From NCBI RefSeq assembly GCF_030272615.1, contig NC_081414.1, forward strand, positions 908,367,009 through 908,431,008: 64,000 nucleotides of DNA. Direction: 5' to 3'. A program made the translations under genes and the position numbers. Positions 22,440 through 31,714 of this stretch are shown in pieces (position 1 is the stretch's first letter; each line of letters begins with the position of its first letter). The notes under the pieces were generated by a model. That model did no database searches. It was given only the letters and a program-made list of their open reading frames with translations, and had not been told where the DNA came from. Source of the stretch: Cryptomeria japonica. Its lineage: Eukaryota; Streptophyta; Pinopsida; Cupressales; Cupressaceae.

Positions 22440-23777
22440 ATGGCTGCAAATAATCCCTAGGGTCCAGCAGTAGGACCACTTGCCCTTGGAGCAAATTTGA
22501 ATCCCTTACCTAAAGGTTCTAGAGAAAATTTACCTAAGTTTAATGGTGATGCAAAATTTACAGTTGATGAGCATTTTAATTCTTTTAATGTTGCATGTGG
22601 CGTGTTGGCGGTTCAGCATGAAGATGTAGCAATAAGGTTGTTTATTCAGACACTTACTGGAATAGCAGCCGACTGGTTTTACCATTTGCCGAATGGTGTA
22701 ATAAGAAACTGGCAGGATTTGAAAACTAGATTTGAGGATAGGTTTAAAGTGGCAGAAGATGACCATTCTCTTTTAGCTCAATTAGCTCAACTGAAAAAGG
22801 AAATACCCGAATCCATTAGAGACTTTGTGGCAAGGTTTGACAAGATTGTTCATAAGATTCCAGTTAATCGGAGACCTTCTGATAACAATTTGAAATGTTT
22901 CTTCATTAATGCAATGCCTGCAGAAATAAGTTTCTTTATTCGTAGACAAAGGGTCCAGGACTTAGCCACTGCCAAAACCACTGTAGTAGAATTAGAAGAT
23001 GATTTGATCAATGGAGGCAAATGGAGAAGAGAAGTTCAAGCTGCTAACTCATAGCCATCAACTTCCACAACTCTCTCTGACCCTGTAATCCAAAGGTTGG
23101 TTAACGATGTGATCACCCTCAAGAGACAGCTCCCTAAGGCTAACACATCATATCCTCAACCTTATCAAGACATTCCAAGATGGCCTAATAATCAGCCTGC
23201 CGGAGTAGGAAATAAAGCTTTACAATTGCCCCCAACTTAGCAAAGACTAGCCATTGAAGCACCCCCTCTCAGGAGAAATATGTGCATCTTTCATTTAACA
23301 AATGACCACGATGGTAACTGATGTCCAGAAATGGTGAGACATGCACAGATGCTTAGCACAGGAGAAGTTCTAAATGAACCTGGCTCAATAAAGGAAACTC
23401 ATGGACAACTTGGCAACTCTAGAATACACTTCCTTGAATATGAATATGAAACAGATAGAGGAGGAGATATATTGGTAACCCTTGAAGATCCCTCTTGTGC
23501 CGTTTTCACTAGAAACCAGCATCAACTTAAAAATACAGGCACTCCATCATCCTATGAAAATTCAACTAAGGGTAAGGAACCTATGAACCGAAATTCAAAA
23601 GTAAGTTCAAAGGTTCAAGAGGTTCAAATATTGAAGCGACCTGAGTCTGATATCTCTTTTGATATTGTTGAGTTTTGTAAAATGTCAAAAATTCAAATCT
23701 CTCCTGCTGAATACCTCAGGTTGAATCCCAAAGAGCTAGAAAAGTTGATTAAATATGTGCGGGGGGAAAATTTTTAG
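22440..23777 (+). pseudogene. gag: E1 gag
   Basis: Capsid gene of E1. ATG 22440 (MAANNP) is the likely start, though the frame might extend upstream. The retrotransposon gag domain covers about 22540-23030; DWFYHLPNGVIRNWQDLKTRF is the diagnostic part. A CX2HX4HX4C knuckle-like motif (CIFHLTNDH, then C) lies at about 23283-23325 and contains a TGA stop. TAG at 23052 and further stops to 23330 break the frame, but the phase stays constant to the protease, so gag and pol were one frame. It is followed directly by protease. Confidence 0.85.
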
Positions 23778-23919
23778 TTGCAGCCCTCAGATGTATTGAC
23801 AAACTTTGAGTCTTTACCATTCAATACTGAAGCCCAGTTAATAGAACAAGCCAATGCTTTTACATCAAAAGAGTCAGTTAATGAATCTGTAGGACCATCA
23901 CATGTGCTTGATTAGAAAC

Positions 23920-24360
23920 TTGAGCCTTTCTATGTCTCCCTATTTATCAATGGTTATAAACTTAATAACTGTATTATTGATTCGGGAGCTTTAGATAATA
24001 TAATGACTTCCACAGTGGCCAAAGCCTTAGGTCTCACACTTACTAAAACCTTTGGCAAATGCTTCTCAATGGATTCTAAACAAATTCCTTTACTTGGTTA
24101 GATCAAAGACGCTTAGGTAGCTTTAGCGGTTCATCCCAATAAAAGAGTAAAACTCACAATATTGGTTGCTGATATTCCAGCAAGTTACGAAATGTTGTTG
24201 AGTAGAACTTTTTGTAAAGACTTGGGTGGAGAGATTAAAATGGATTGGTCTGAGGCAACGTTTCCTATAGGAAGACAAAAGATCACTCTCATACCAGAAC
24301 CAAAATCTAAATTTACAGTGTTTCCTTTAGAGGATCCAAAATCACAAATATTGTATTAGG
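23920..24360 (+). pseudogene. pro: E1 aspartic protease
   Basis: Retropepsin-type domain that would cleave the polyprotein. The active site is IIDSGALDNIM, with the catalytic aspartate codon at 23979-23981. Downstream ILVADIPASYEMLLSRTF and the WSEATFPIG strand are typical of Tat-like proteases. Two TAG stops (near 24102 and 24117) interrupt it, and a TAG ends the piece at 24357. Same frame as gag. Confidence 0.85.
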
Positions 24361-24440
24361 AATGTGAATTTGGTAACTATTTTCTTTTTTCTGATGACAC
24401 TAAAAATATGTCGGAAGATGTGGATGATCACACCGCAGGG

Positions 24441-24830
24441 TTGTGGACAATGGAATTTGACAGGAGTTGTGTATCTGCTGGATCTAGCACTGGAGTGGTA
24501 CTTGTTTCTCCATAGGGTGAGAATTTTCCTTTTTCATTTAAGTTGGAGTTTAAAAATATAAATAATAACGTAGAATATGAGGCATTGTTGCTAGGAATTG
24601 AGCAATCCAAGAAGAAAGGGATTAAAATGTTGTGTGCTAAAAGTGATGTAGAATTGATTGTTAATCAGGTATGCAATCGTTATTCTATGAAAAATGAGAG
24701 GCTCAAGCATTATAGAAATAGAATTTGGGATGAAATTGAGTATTTTGATGCATTTTCAATAGAAGCTATTCCTAGAAGTCAAAATTCTCACACAGATTCC
24801 CTAGCAGTATCAGCATCATTACTTCTTCCA
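24441..24830 (+). pseudogene. E1 extra RNase H between protease and RT
   Basis: A type I RNase H domain of the acquired (archaeal/plant-like) kind, placed before RT. All four catalytic acids are readable: D in MEFDRSC (24450), E in NNVEYEALLLGIE (about 24565), D in AKSDVELIVNQV (about 24645) and D in SHTDSLAVSAS (about 24795). It would degrade RNA in RNA:DNA hybrids. One TAG stop (about 24513) interrupts it. The same arrangement is found in E2 (39844-40230). The RNase H after RT in this element has lost catalytic residues, so this domain probably did the work. Confidence 0.8.
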
Positions 24831-25159
24831 CATCCAGATTTTGGTACAAATGTTTATAGAATTGAAGTAGTTTATCGCCCAAACGTACTTGATAATTCAG
24901 ATTTCTGGCAAGTGTTTGAAGATGATAAGCATATTGATAAGTTCTTACAAAATGCTGCTATGTTTGCTTCTTCTTATTTTGAAGGTTCAGAAAACCAATG
25001 TAATGAATTTTGTCTAGATGAGAAGGGAAGCTTCAGAGAGGGAGTAGTTCAGCTTAAGAGAAATCGAATTTCAAAAGGATTGGTGACTTTAAAGAGCCTG
25101 TTCGACCGCAATGACAAGTCTGTAAGAAGAACTGATTCCCACGATGCTTATACATCAGG

Positions 25160-26425
25160 TGAATATGAGAAGATTAATATTGGTGAGGAAAAGAATCCAA
25201 AAATGGTTAATTTGGGTAAATGTTGCACTCCGAAAGAAAGGCATTTGTACATCGAACTGTTGAGAAAGTTTCTTGATGTTTTTGCCTGGTCCTATGAAGA
25301 TTTGAAAGATTTCAGAGATGGTCAATTTCAGCATCATATTCCCCTAAAACTAGAAGCGACTCCTTTCAGGTAGAAATTAAGGAATTATAACCCAGAAGTT
25401 GCAGATGCAATTTTCAGAGAAATAGATAAAATGCTTCAGGCAAGGATAATCTATCCAATTCATCATTCAACATGGGTGGCTAACATTGTTCCAGTTCGCA
25501 AGAAAAATGGAGAGATAAGAATTTGTGTTGATTTCCAGAACCTGAATCAGGCTAGCTTAAAAGATAATTATCCTTTACCTTTAATGGATCACATTCTCCA
25601 AACTGTCGCCGGGTTTGAAATGATGTCTATGCTTGACGGTTTCTCTAGATATAATCAGATAAGCATGGCAAAAGAAGATCAACACAAAACCGCCTTTACA
25701 ACACCATGGGGAACTTTTGCCTATAACCGCATGCCTTTCGGTCTAATAAACACTGGAGCTACTTTCCAAAGGGCAATGAACCTTTCTTTTGGTCATCTAA
25801 TTGGTAAAATTATTGTAGTGTATCTAGATGATTTGATAGTTTTCTCCAAGAAAAGGGAAGATCATTTCAAGGATTTAGAAACTATGTTGCAAAGGTGTCA
25901 AGATCATGGTATTTCCCTTAACCCAAAGAAATCAGTTTTTTGTGTTACTAAAGGAAATCTTTTAGGACATATAGTTTCACAAGATGGTATCAAGATTGAT
26001 CCAGATCGTGTTAAAGCTATTCAGCAGTTAAGTTTGCCATCAGATAGGAGTGGTGTCAAATCATTCTTTGGTCAAGTGAGTTTTCTCAGGAGATTTGTGC
26101 CAGATTTCACTGAAATTACTAAGCATATTGTAGGAATGATGAGTGAGAAGCAGATCTTTAAATGGAAAGAGGATGCAAGGAAAGCTTTTGAAGAAGTTAA
26201 AAAGACGATCGCTCATGCTCCAACATTAGTTAATCCTAACTTCAAGAAAAGCTTTATCATTTACTGTAATGCTCCAGAACACACAATGTCTGGTATTTTG
26301 CTATAGAAGAATGAACTTGGTGAAGAGTTTCCTATTGCATTTATGAGCGTTCCGCTTAAAAAGTATGAATTAAACTATTCATTGAATGAGAAGTAGGCTT
26401 TCGCAGTTGTAAAAGTTGTAAACAT
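25160..26425 (+). pseudogene. pol: E1 reverse transcriptase and start of degenerate RNase H
   Basis: The linker with VFAWSYEDLKDF (25279) leads into RT: IRICVDFQNLNQASLKDNYPL (about 25518), TPWGTFAYNRMPFGL (about 25702) and VYLDDLIVFSKK (about 25819), the catalytic YxDD being YLDD. The following RNase H starts at IIYCNAPEHTMSGILL (26260), where the first catalytic D is N. TAG at 25371, a stop at 26304 and a frameshift near 26425 disable it. Its neighbours are the intact-looking extra RNase H upstream and integrase downstream. Confidence 0.9.
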
Positions 26426-26600
26426 TTTAGGTATTACATATTACATTCTCATTCAGTTGTTTTTGTGCCAAATTCCGCTGTTAAAAGTATATTGACACAG
26501 CAAGAGGTGGGAATGAATAATAGAGCAACTTGGGTTTCAAAGGTTCAAGAGTTTGACTTGGACATCAAGCCAACGAAATTAGTTCGTGGATAGGGGTTAT
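26426..26600 (+). pseudogene. E1 degenerate RNase H, C-terminal part
   Basis: After a frameshift the frame reads YYILHSHSVVFVPNSAVKSIL, where the usual catalytic TDH is replaced by VPN, then ATWVSKVQEFDLDIKPTKLVRG. The final catalytic aspartate region is also lost. The domain probably serves only as a connection or structural subdomain of RT. Confidence 0.75.
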
Positions 26601-26608
26601 GTCATTTA

Positions 26609-27905
26609 ATGGCAGAAAATAAAGAAGAAGAAAAAAGTTTCCCTTTAGCTCTTTTTGTTAGCCTGCAGGATGAGTGGTTCACTGATGTAGCCTTTTTCCT
26701 GACATATGGAGAATGTCCTACACATTTGTCCCCCAGAGAAAAGAGAAACCTGAAATTAAAAGCGGCTAAATATGTTACTTTTGGTGACATATTATATAAG
26801 AAAGGCCTGAATGGAACCTTCATGAGGTGTGTGGATAAAGCACAACGTGAGTCCTTGCTGAAGTCATTTCATGATGATGCTTGTGGAGGTCATTTCTCCT
26901 CTATAGTCACCGCATACAAAATATTAAGAAATTGCTATTATTGGCCCGATATGTTTAAAGATGCTTATGTTTGGGTTGCAAAGTGTGATAAATGTAAATT
27001 CTTTACAGGGATACCACAACTAGCTGCTCTACCTCTCAAGCCAGTAGTTGTGGAAGAACCTTTTAAGCAATGGGGACTAGATTTCATTGGTCCGCTGACA
27101 CCTTCTTCTAGTGTTGGACATACGCATATTCTCACGGCTACAGATTAGTTTACTAAGTGGGTAGAAGCAGTGCTGTTAGGAGAACAACCTCAGAAGTAAT
27201 ATGTGAGTTCTTAAAGGAAATATTCTGGTTTGTTTTGGAGTACCATTGAAGATAGTGACTGACAATGCTGCAAGTTTTTCTTCTATAGAAATATCCATGT
27301 TTTGTTATGATCACGGTATTTTCTTGGCACATTCCTCTAACTATTATCCACAAGGTAATGGTCAGGAAAAATCCAATGACAAAAATTTGATAAACATCAT
27401 GAAGAAATTGGTCAGTGAAAATGCTAAGGATTGGCATAAGAAGTTATATGAGGCCCTGTGGGCAGCCAGGACATCACCAAAATGAGCAGTTGGTATGTTG
27501 CCTTTTGAACTAGTGTATGGTGTTGGGGCTCAACTCTCACTTCCTCTTGAATTGACAATTTCCAAGTTACAGACAGTTATTGAAGATTCACATTTTCAAA
27601 ATGCACTAGAAAGGAGGATTATGCATCTGGCTAGAATAGAAGAGGAAAGGGAAAAGTTGGTTGACCACATTACAGAACATCAGCAACGGGTTAAACAGAT
27701 TTTTGACTGTAATGCCAGGCCGAGGAAATTTATGCAGGGAGATCAAGCTCTACTCTGGGACAAAAGAAGGGAGCCGAGAGGAGCACATGGAAAATTTGAG
27801 TCCTTGTGGAAAGGTCCATTTCTAATTCATGAGTTGAAGGGATCAAATTCTTTCAGGCTCACGTATATGGATGGTACTATTCTTCCCCTGTCTTACAATG
27901 GATAG
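26609..27905 (+). pseudogene. E1 integrase
   Basis: Integrase that would insert the cDNA. The HHCC region is about 26865-27005 (FHDDACGGH to CDKCKFF). The core has WGLDFIGPL (about 27072), VTDNAASF (about 27255) and the third acid region GQEKSNDKNL (27361), where the usual QxES is QEKS, so the glutamate may be displaced or lost. A C-terminal GPF segment (LWKGPFLI) is near 27805. TAG at 27146, frameshifts near 27165-27240 and a TGA at 27483 break it. The element ends about 200 bp later at the 3' LTR. Confidence 0.85.
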
Positions 27906-28089
27906 GATCTTAAGCTCTACAAATTGTAAGTGAATGTTCCTCACATTTTCTGTACATAGCTCAGTTTTGTTGTGTTGGTTTTGTTGTGTCAGTTTTATTG
28001 TGTCAGGCCGTTCCTATTTTGTATCCTCGTCCTTGTTTTAGTGCGAAACTAGAGATCCTAAGTTCCTTCCTAGTCCTTCACAGTCCTGT

Positions 28090-28104
28090 TCCCCAGTCAG
28101 AGCC
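28090..28104 (+). other. Conserved pre-LTR motif of E1
   Basis: TCCCCAGTCAGAGCC, 3 nt before the 3' LTR, matches the E0 and E2 motifs. There is no classical polypurine tract at the junction. Confidence 0.6.
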
Positions 28105-28107
28105 AAT

Positions 28108-29697
28108 TGTTGCCCCCTTTTTATTTTTTCGTTTATAGTCTATCAAAAAAAAGGGTAGTTATTTTCCTAGGACTTAAGTCCTCATTAAACGAGTTTCATA
28201 CTCATGTGTCGAACCTTTTATAAAGTTCACAATTCGAGTTCAAGAGAAATGCGTTCCCTAAAGTTCTAATTTTTCAGTAGCATAGTCATTGAACTTGAAC
28301 TTTAAACCTTTTTGGTTCAAGGTTCAAGGTTCAATCGGTCTTTTGTCTTGTGTTTTGCGGCTGTCTTTTTGGTACTAGTCTTGTGGTCGCTTTGAACTTG
28401 AACCATTGAAATTTTGTTTTGAAATGGTTCAAGGTTCATGGTTCATTCTCGTGTTATTAAACATTCCTTTTGTCTCTTTCTGCCTATTTGCAAATGTGAC
28501 TTGTTGTCATTGAACTTTGAACCAATGAACTTCTTTTAAAATGAGTTCAAGGTTCAAAGCAGTGTTTTCAACTCAGCCCGATGGTGTCTTGGAAGAAAAG
28601 GCGGCGCAATCAAAATAGAATTTTCCTTGGTTTTTGTGTTTTCAAATTGTAATTATGGAAACAATCATGAGAAGGCATGTCGACTATGAGGAGTTGATTT
28701 CTAATTTATAAGCATGTCATAATTATATCAAATCACAAGTGGTTTCACATGGATGAATAAGCTGGGCCGAAGAGTGTGTTGGTTCATTTCAGTCTTTTTC
28801 GTCTTTAAATATGGGGCGTCTCAAGTAAGGTAATTATTGTTGTCGTTGGTGAAGAGTGGAGATGCAGAAGGTAATTTAGCTCAGTTCTTCCGAGGGTTTC
28901 ATATTTTGATGTTGAAGATAGGTGAGTTCAATCACTTATTTTCCCCTGCTCTGTTTAGTTCTGAAAATTGGAAAGTGTAATTCTTTGCTTCGTAGTTGAA
29001 TGTTATCTGATTGACGCAATTTAAAGCAAAAATGAGACCGATTCTACTTAAATTGGGTCAAACATCATGCTTGGTTAGTACCCTTTCAGAGTTAGATGAT
29101 ATAGCCTTCATTCAGGATGAGTTAGATAACCTTTTAGAGAGGGCCAAGAACCTGATAGCTAATTCCATGATGGAAAAGATAGTTCACAGTGGTCTTGTTG
29201 AGGTCGCTACATTCCCAATTTCTGCTCCTTGCCCAAAATTAGTATATGCATGCATGAACCGATATGATGCTAGTAATAGGTGTATTAGAGCTAATAATGG
29301 AGACATGCTAGTGTGGATTGACAGAGAAACTGTAATGGCTGCAATTGGAATTCCTCAAAAGGAGTCGTATGAAGATTGGTCCATAGGAACCTCATACACA
29401 TTTTTCTCTGAGAAGAGAAGTGTTTATCGGAGTGTCATAGCTAGGAACTGGCTCCTTAAAATACAAAAGGGAGGTTATAGGCTGCCCAAACCCTTAACAA
29501 GAGAGCATTTCATCATAGAAGTTAGAGATATTGTGATCCTTTTGAATAGGCTTAAGGGGAATTCACATGCCTTCTATTGGGAGGATTGAATGTATTTTTA
29601 CATTCAGGTATTATTAGCTAGTGAAAAATACCTGGACTGGGTGCAAGTAATTGCTGAGAGATTGCATGAAGGGTTGAGTAATTTTGTTGGAACAACT
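28108..29697 (+). repeat. E1 3' LTR, first part
   Basis: Begins TGTTGCCCCC and aligns continuously to 17245-18837. It is cut at 29697 by E2; the last five bases, caact, are the left target copy. It contains the three hairpins, the TATA-like box and the start of ORF1. Confidence 0.92.
29032..29589 (+). pseudogene. E1 LTR-encoded ORF1, 3' LTR copy, N-terminal part
   Basis: ATG 29032 (MRPILLKLGQTSC) to TGA 29587. It is an open copy of the first roughly 185 codons, cleaner than the 5' LTR copy, which has stops in this region. It contains the family block YDASNRCIRANNGDMLV (about 29262). The TGA after FYWED is also present in the 5' copy, so it predates insertion. Beyond it the frame continues (VLLASEKYLDW) to the E2 insertion point and resumes at 50019. 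Confidence 0.75.
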
Positions 29698-30283
29698 TGT
29701 TATCACTAATTAAAAATGGGCTTTTCTTTTCCCATGATTGGCTATAGGTTGTTGAAATTTTGAATAGGGTGTAGTTCCAAATGCTTCAGCTTTGTTCTAG
29801 ACCTCAAGGGTTTAAGGGTTTTTGATTTTAGATCGTCTTGTATTTCATTTTAAACCCTCTGGTTTCTAATCTTTCGTTACTTTATTCACTTAAGTAATGG
29901 GTCATGGGGTCGTAGGAAGTGTCCCCCCTTGATGTTTGCCTAGGCGGTTATGTTAATTAATCAAAAAAATTATGCCTTATATGTTTTTCTTCTAAAGTTG
30001 TCAGGCCCAGTAACTAGTGCGCATCTCGCGGATGGATCCACGTCTCACGTTATTTCGCTAGGCGAAGTTGCGCGTAGTTTAAAACCAGCGAAGTTGCGAA
30101 AAACACATGGCATGCCACATAGATGGTCCTGCTGGTGGTTGACAGCGAGTAAGTTGGCGGCACGCGGCACAAGTCACAATAGTCAGCAGGTCAGAATTAA
30201 AGGCTAAAAGGCGGGCCCTAGAGGTGAGTCAAGTCGCAGGTGGAGATGACTTGGCAGGTACAGCTGTTAATAACTTACTGGGG

Positions 30284-31117
30284 CCCCGTGGTTTCCTTTT
30301 GGCATATAACAGAGTGACAAGTCAGCTTCGAAAGTGAATGGGCGCTAGGTGTTCACAACGAGTCAGCGGGCCCACCCCTTTTGAGAGCCTTTTCAGGCGG
30401 TTAAAAGCAGATCAACTTGAGAGATGATCCGACGGCCCATGCTATTTCGCAAGGGTAAGATGCACGTTCTTTATACCCCATGAAATAGCGAGAGTGAACA
30501 AGAGCCATCCATGTGTCATGATGATGACCTGGAGGATATAGTTGTTAAGAAGAAAGTGGCGCCCCGTGGTTTCCTTTTGGCGTATAACAGAGTGACAAGT
30601 CAGCTCCAAAAGTGACTGGGCGCCAGGTGTTCACAACGAGTCAGCGGGCCCACCCCTCCTAAGAGCCTTTTCAGAGGATTAAAAGCCAATCAGGTTAAGA
30701 GATGATCCGACGGCCCGCGCTATTTCGGAAGGGTAAGATGCATGTTCTTTATACCCCGCGAAATAGCGAGAGTGAACGAGAGCCGTCCATGTGTCATGAT
30801 GATGACCTGGAGGATATAGCTGTTAAGAAGAAAGTGGGGCCCCGTGGTTTCCTTTTGGCATATAACAGAGTGACAAGTCAGCTCCGAAAGTGACTGGGCG
30901 CTAGGTGTTCACAACGAGTCAGCGGGCCCACCCCTCCTGAGAGCCTTTTCAGAGGATTAAAAGCCGATCAGCTTAAGAGATGATCCGATGGCCCGCGCTA
31001 TTTCGCAAGGGTAAGATGCACACTCTTTATACCTTATGAAATAGCAAGAGTGAACGAGAGCCGTCCACGTGTCATGATGACACGTGGTCTAAGAAGAAAG
31101 TGTGGGCCCGCCAAGGT
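30284..31117 (+). repeat. Three 278-bp tandem repeats in E2 U3 (5' LTR)
   Basis: ccccgtgg marks the unit starts at 30284, 30562 and 30840, exactly 278 bp apart. Each unit carries an inverted repeat CGCTATTTCGC ... GCGAAATAGCG (one copy at about 30718-30768) separated by about 30 nt, partly extended by GGGTA/TACCC pairing. The third unit has a small deletion at its end. The 3' LTR has the same three units. Confidence 0.88.
31065..31087 (+). promoter_or_regulatory. G-box palindrome upstream of E2 TATA
   Basis: A 23-bp near-perfect palindrome with a CACGTG G-box on each arm (31066-31071, 31081-31086), about 42 bp before the TATA box. The arms also fit the abscisic-acid response core ACGTGTC. 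In the 3' LTR the second arm is mutated (acacatgg). Confidence 0.6.
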
Positions 31118-31128
31118 GGAACCGGCGG

Positions 31129-31136
31129 TATAAAAG
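31129..31136 (+). promoter_or_regulatory. E2 TATA box (5' LTR)
   Basis: TATAAAAG in the context cggcggTATAAAAGaaag, identical in the 3' LTR at 44894-44901. It is the best core-promoter candidate of the LTR, 580 bp before the ORF1 ATG. Confidence 0.7.
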
Positions 31137-31714
31137 AAAGACATGCGACCAGTATCAAGTGGAATGCGAAGGGAATTTCAAGGCAAATGGTTGGAAACCA
31201 CGTGGTATTGTGTAGCCAATAGAAAAGTGGGACCTAGAGCAAAGCCAAAGCCATCAGTTAACCTAACGCTCGATCAAGTTTCTTTTGATCGAACGGTTGG
31301 CGTTATTTCGCACGACCAAGCTTCCCGATAGTTATGCTTCGCAAAGTTGCGAAAGAGCAAAATGAAACACTTGTAGGAATGTTGTGACCCGTTGGAGCGA
31401 AAAATATGAATTCTTGTATAAATTCAATTTTGAAGGGACGGTCGAAGCATGCGGAATCAATGTTATAGTTAAGGCCCTGAGTACAAATATTTGATTTCCT
31501 AACAACCGGGTGAAGATATCTTTTAAAGGATTTTGCAGAAGAGCAGACGCAGAGTTATTTTCCTCAGATATAGAGCAAGTCAGTTCAGTTGCAGAGCAAA
31601 TTCCTTCAAGCAAAGAATAGGTTCTCTCATATTTTTGTGTAGCAATTCTTGTGTAGTGTTCTTGATTCGTCGCAGAATTGTTTAAGTGTGGCATTCATTT
31701 CTTGCATTTTCAAA

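Noticed and set aside
30284..31117. CRISPR-like array from evenly spaced repeats
   Set aside because: The units are 278 bp with no spacers, lie inside an LTR, and the genome is a plant genome.
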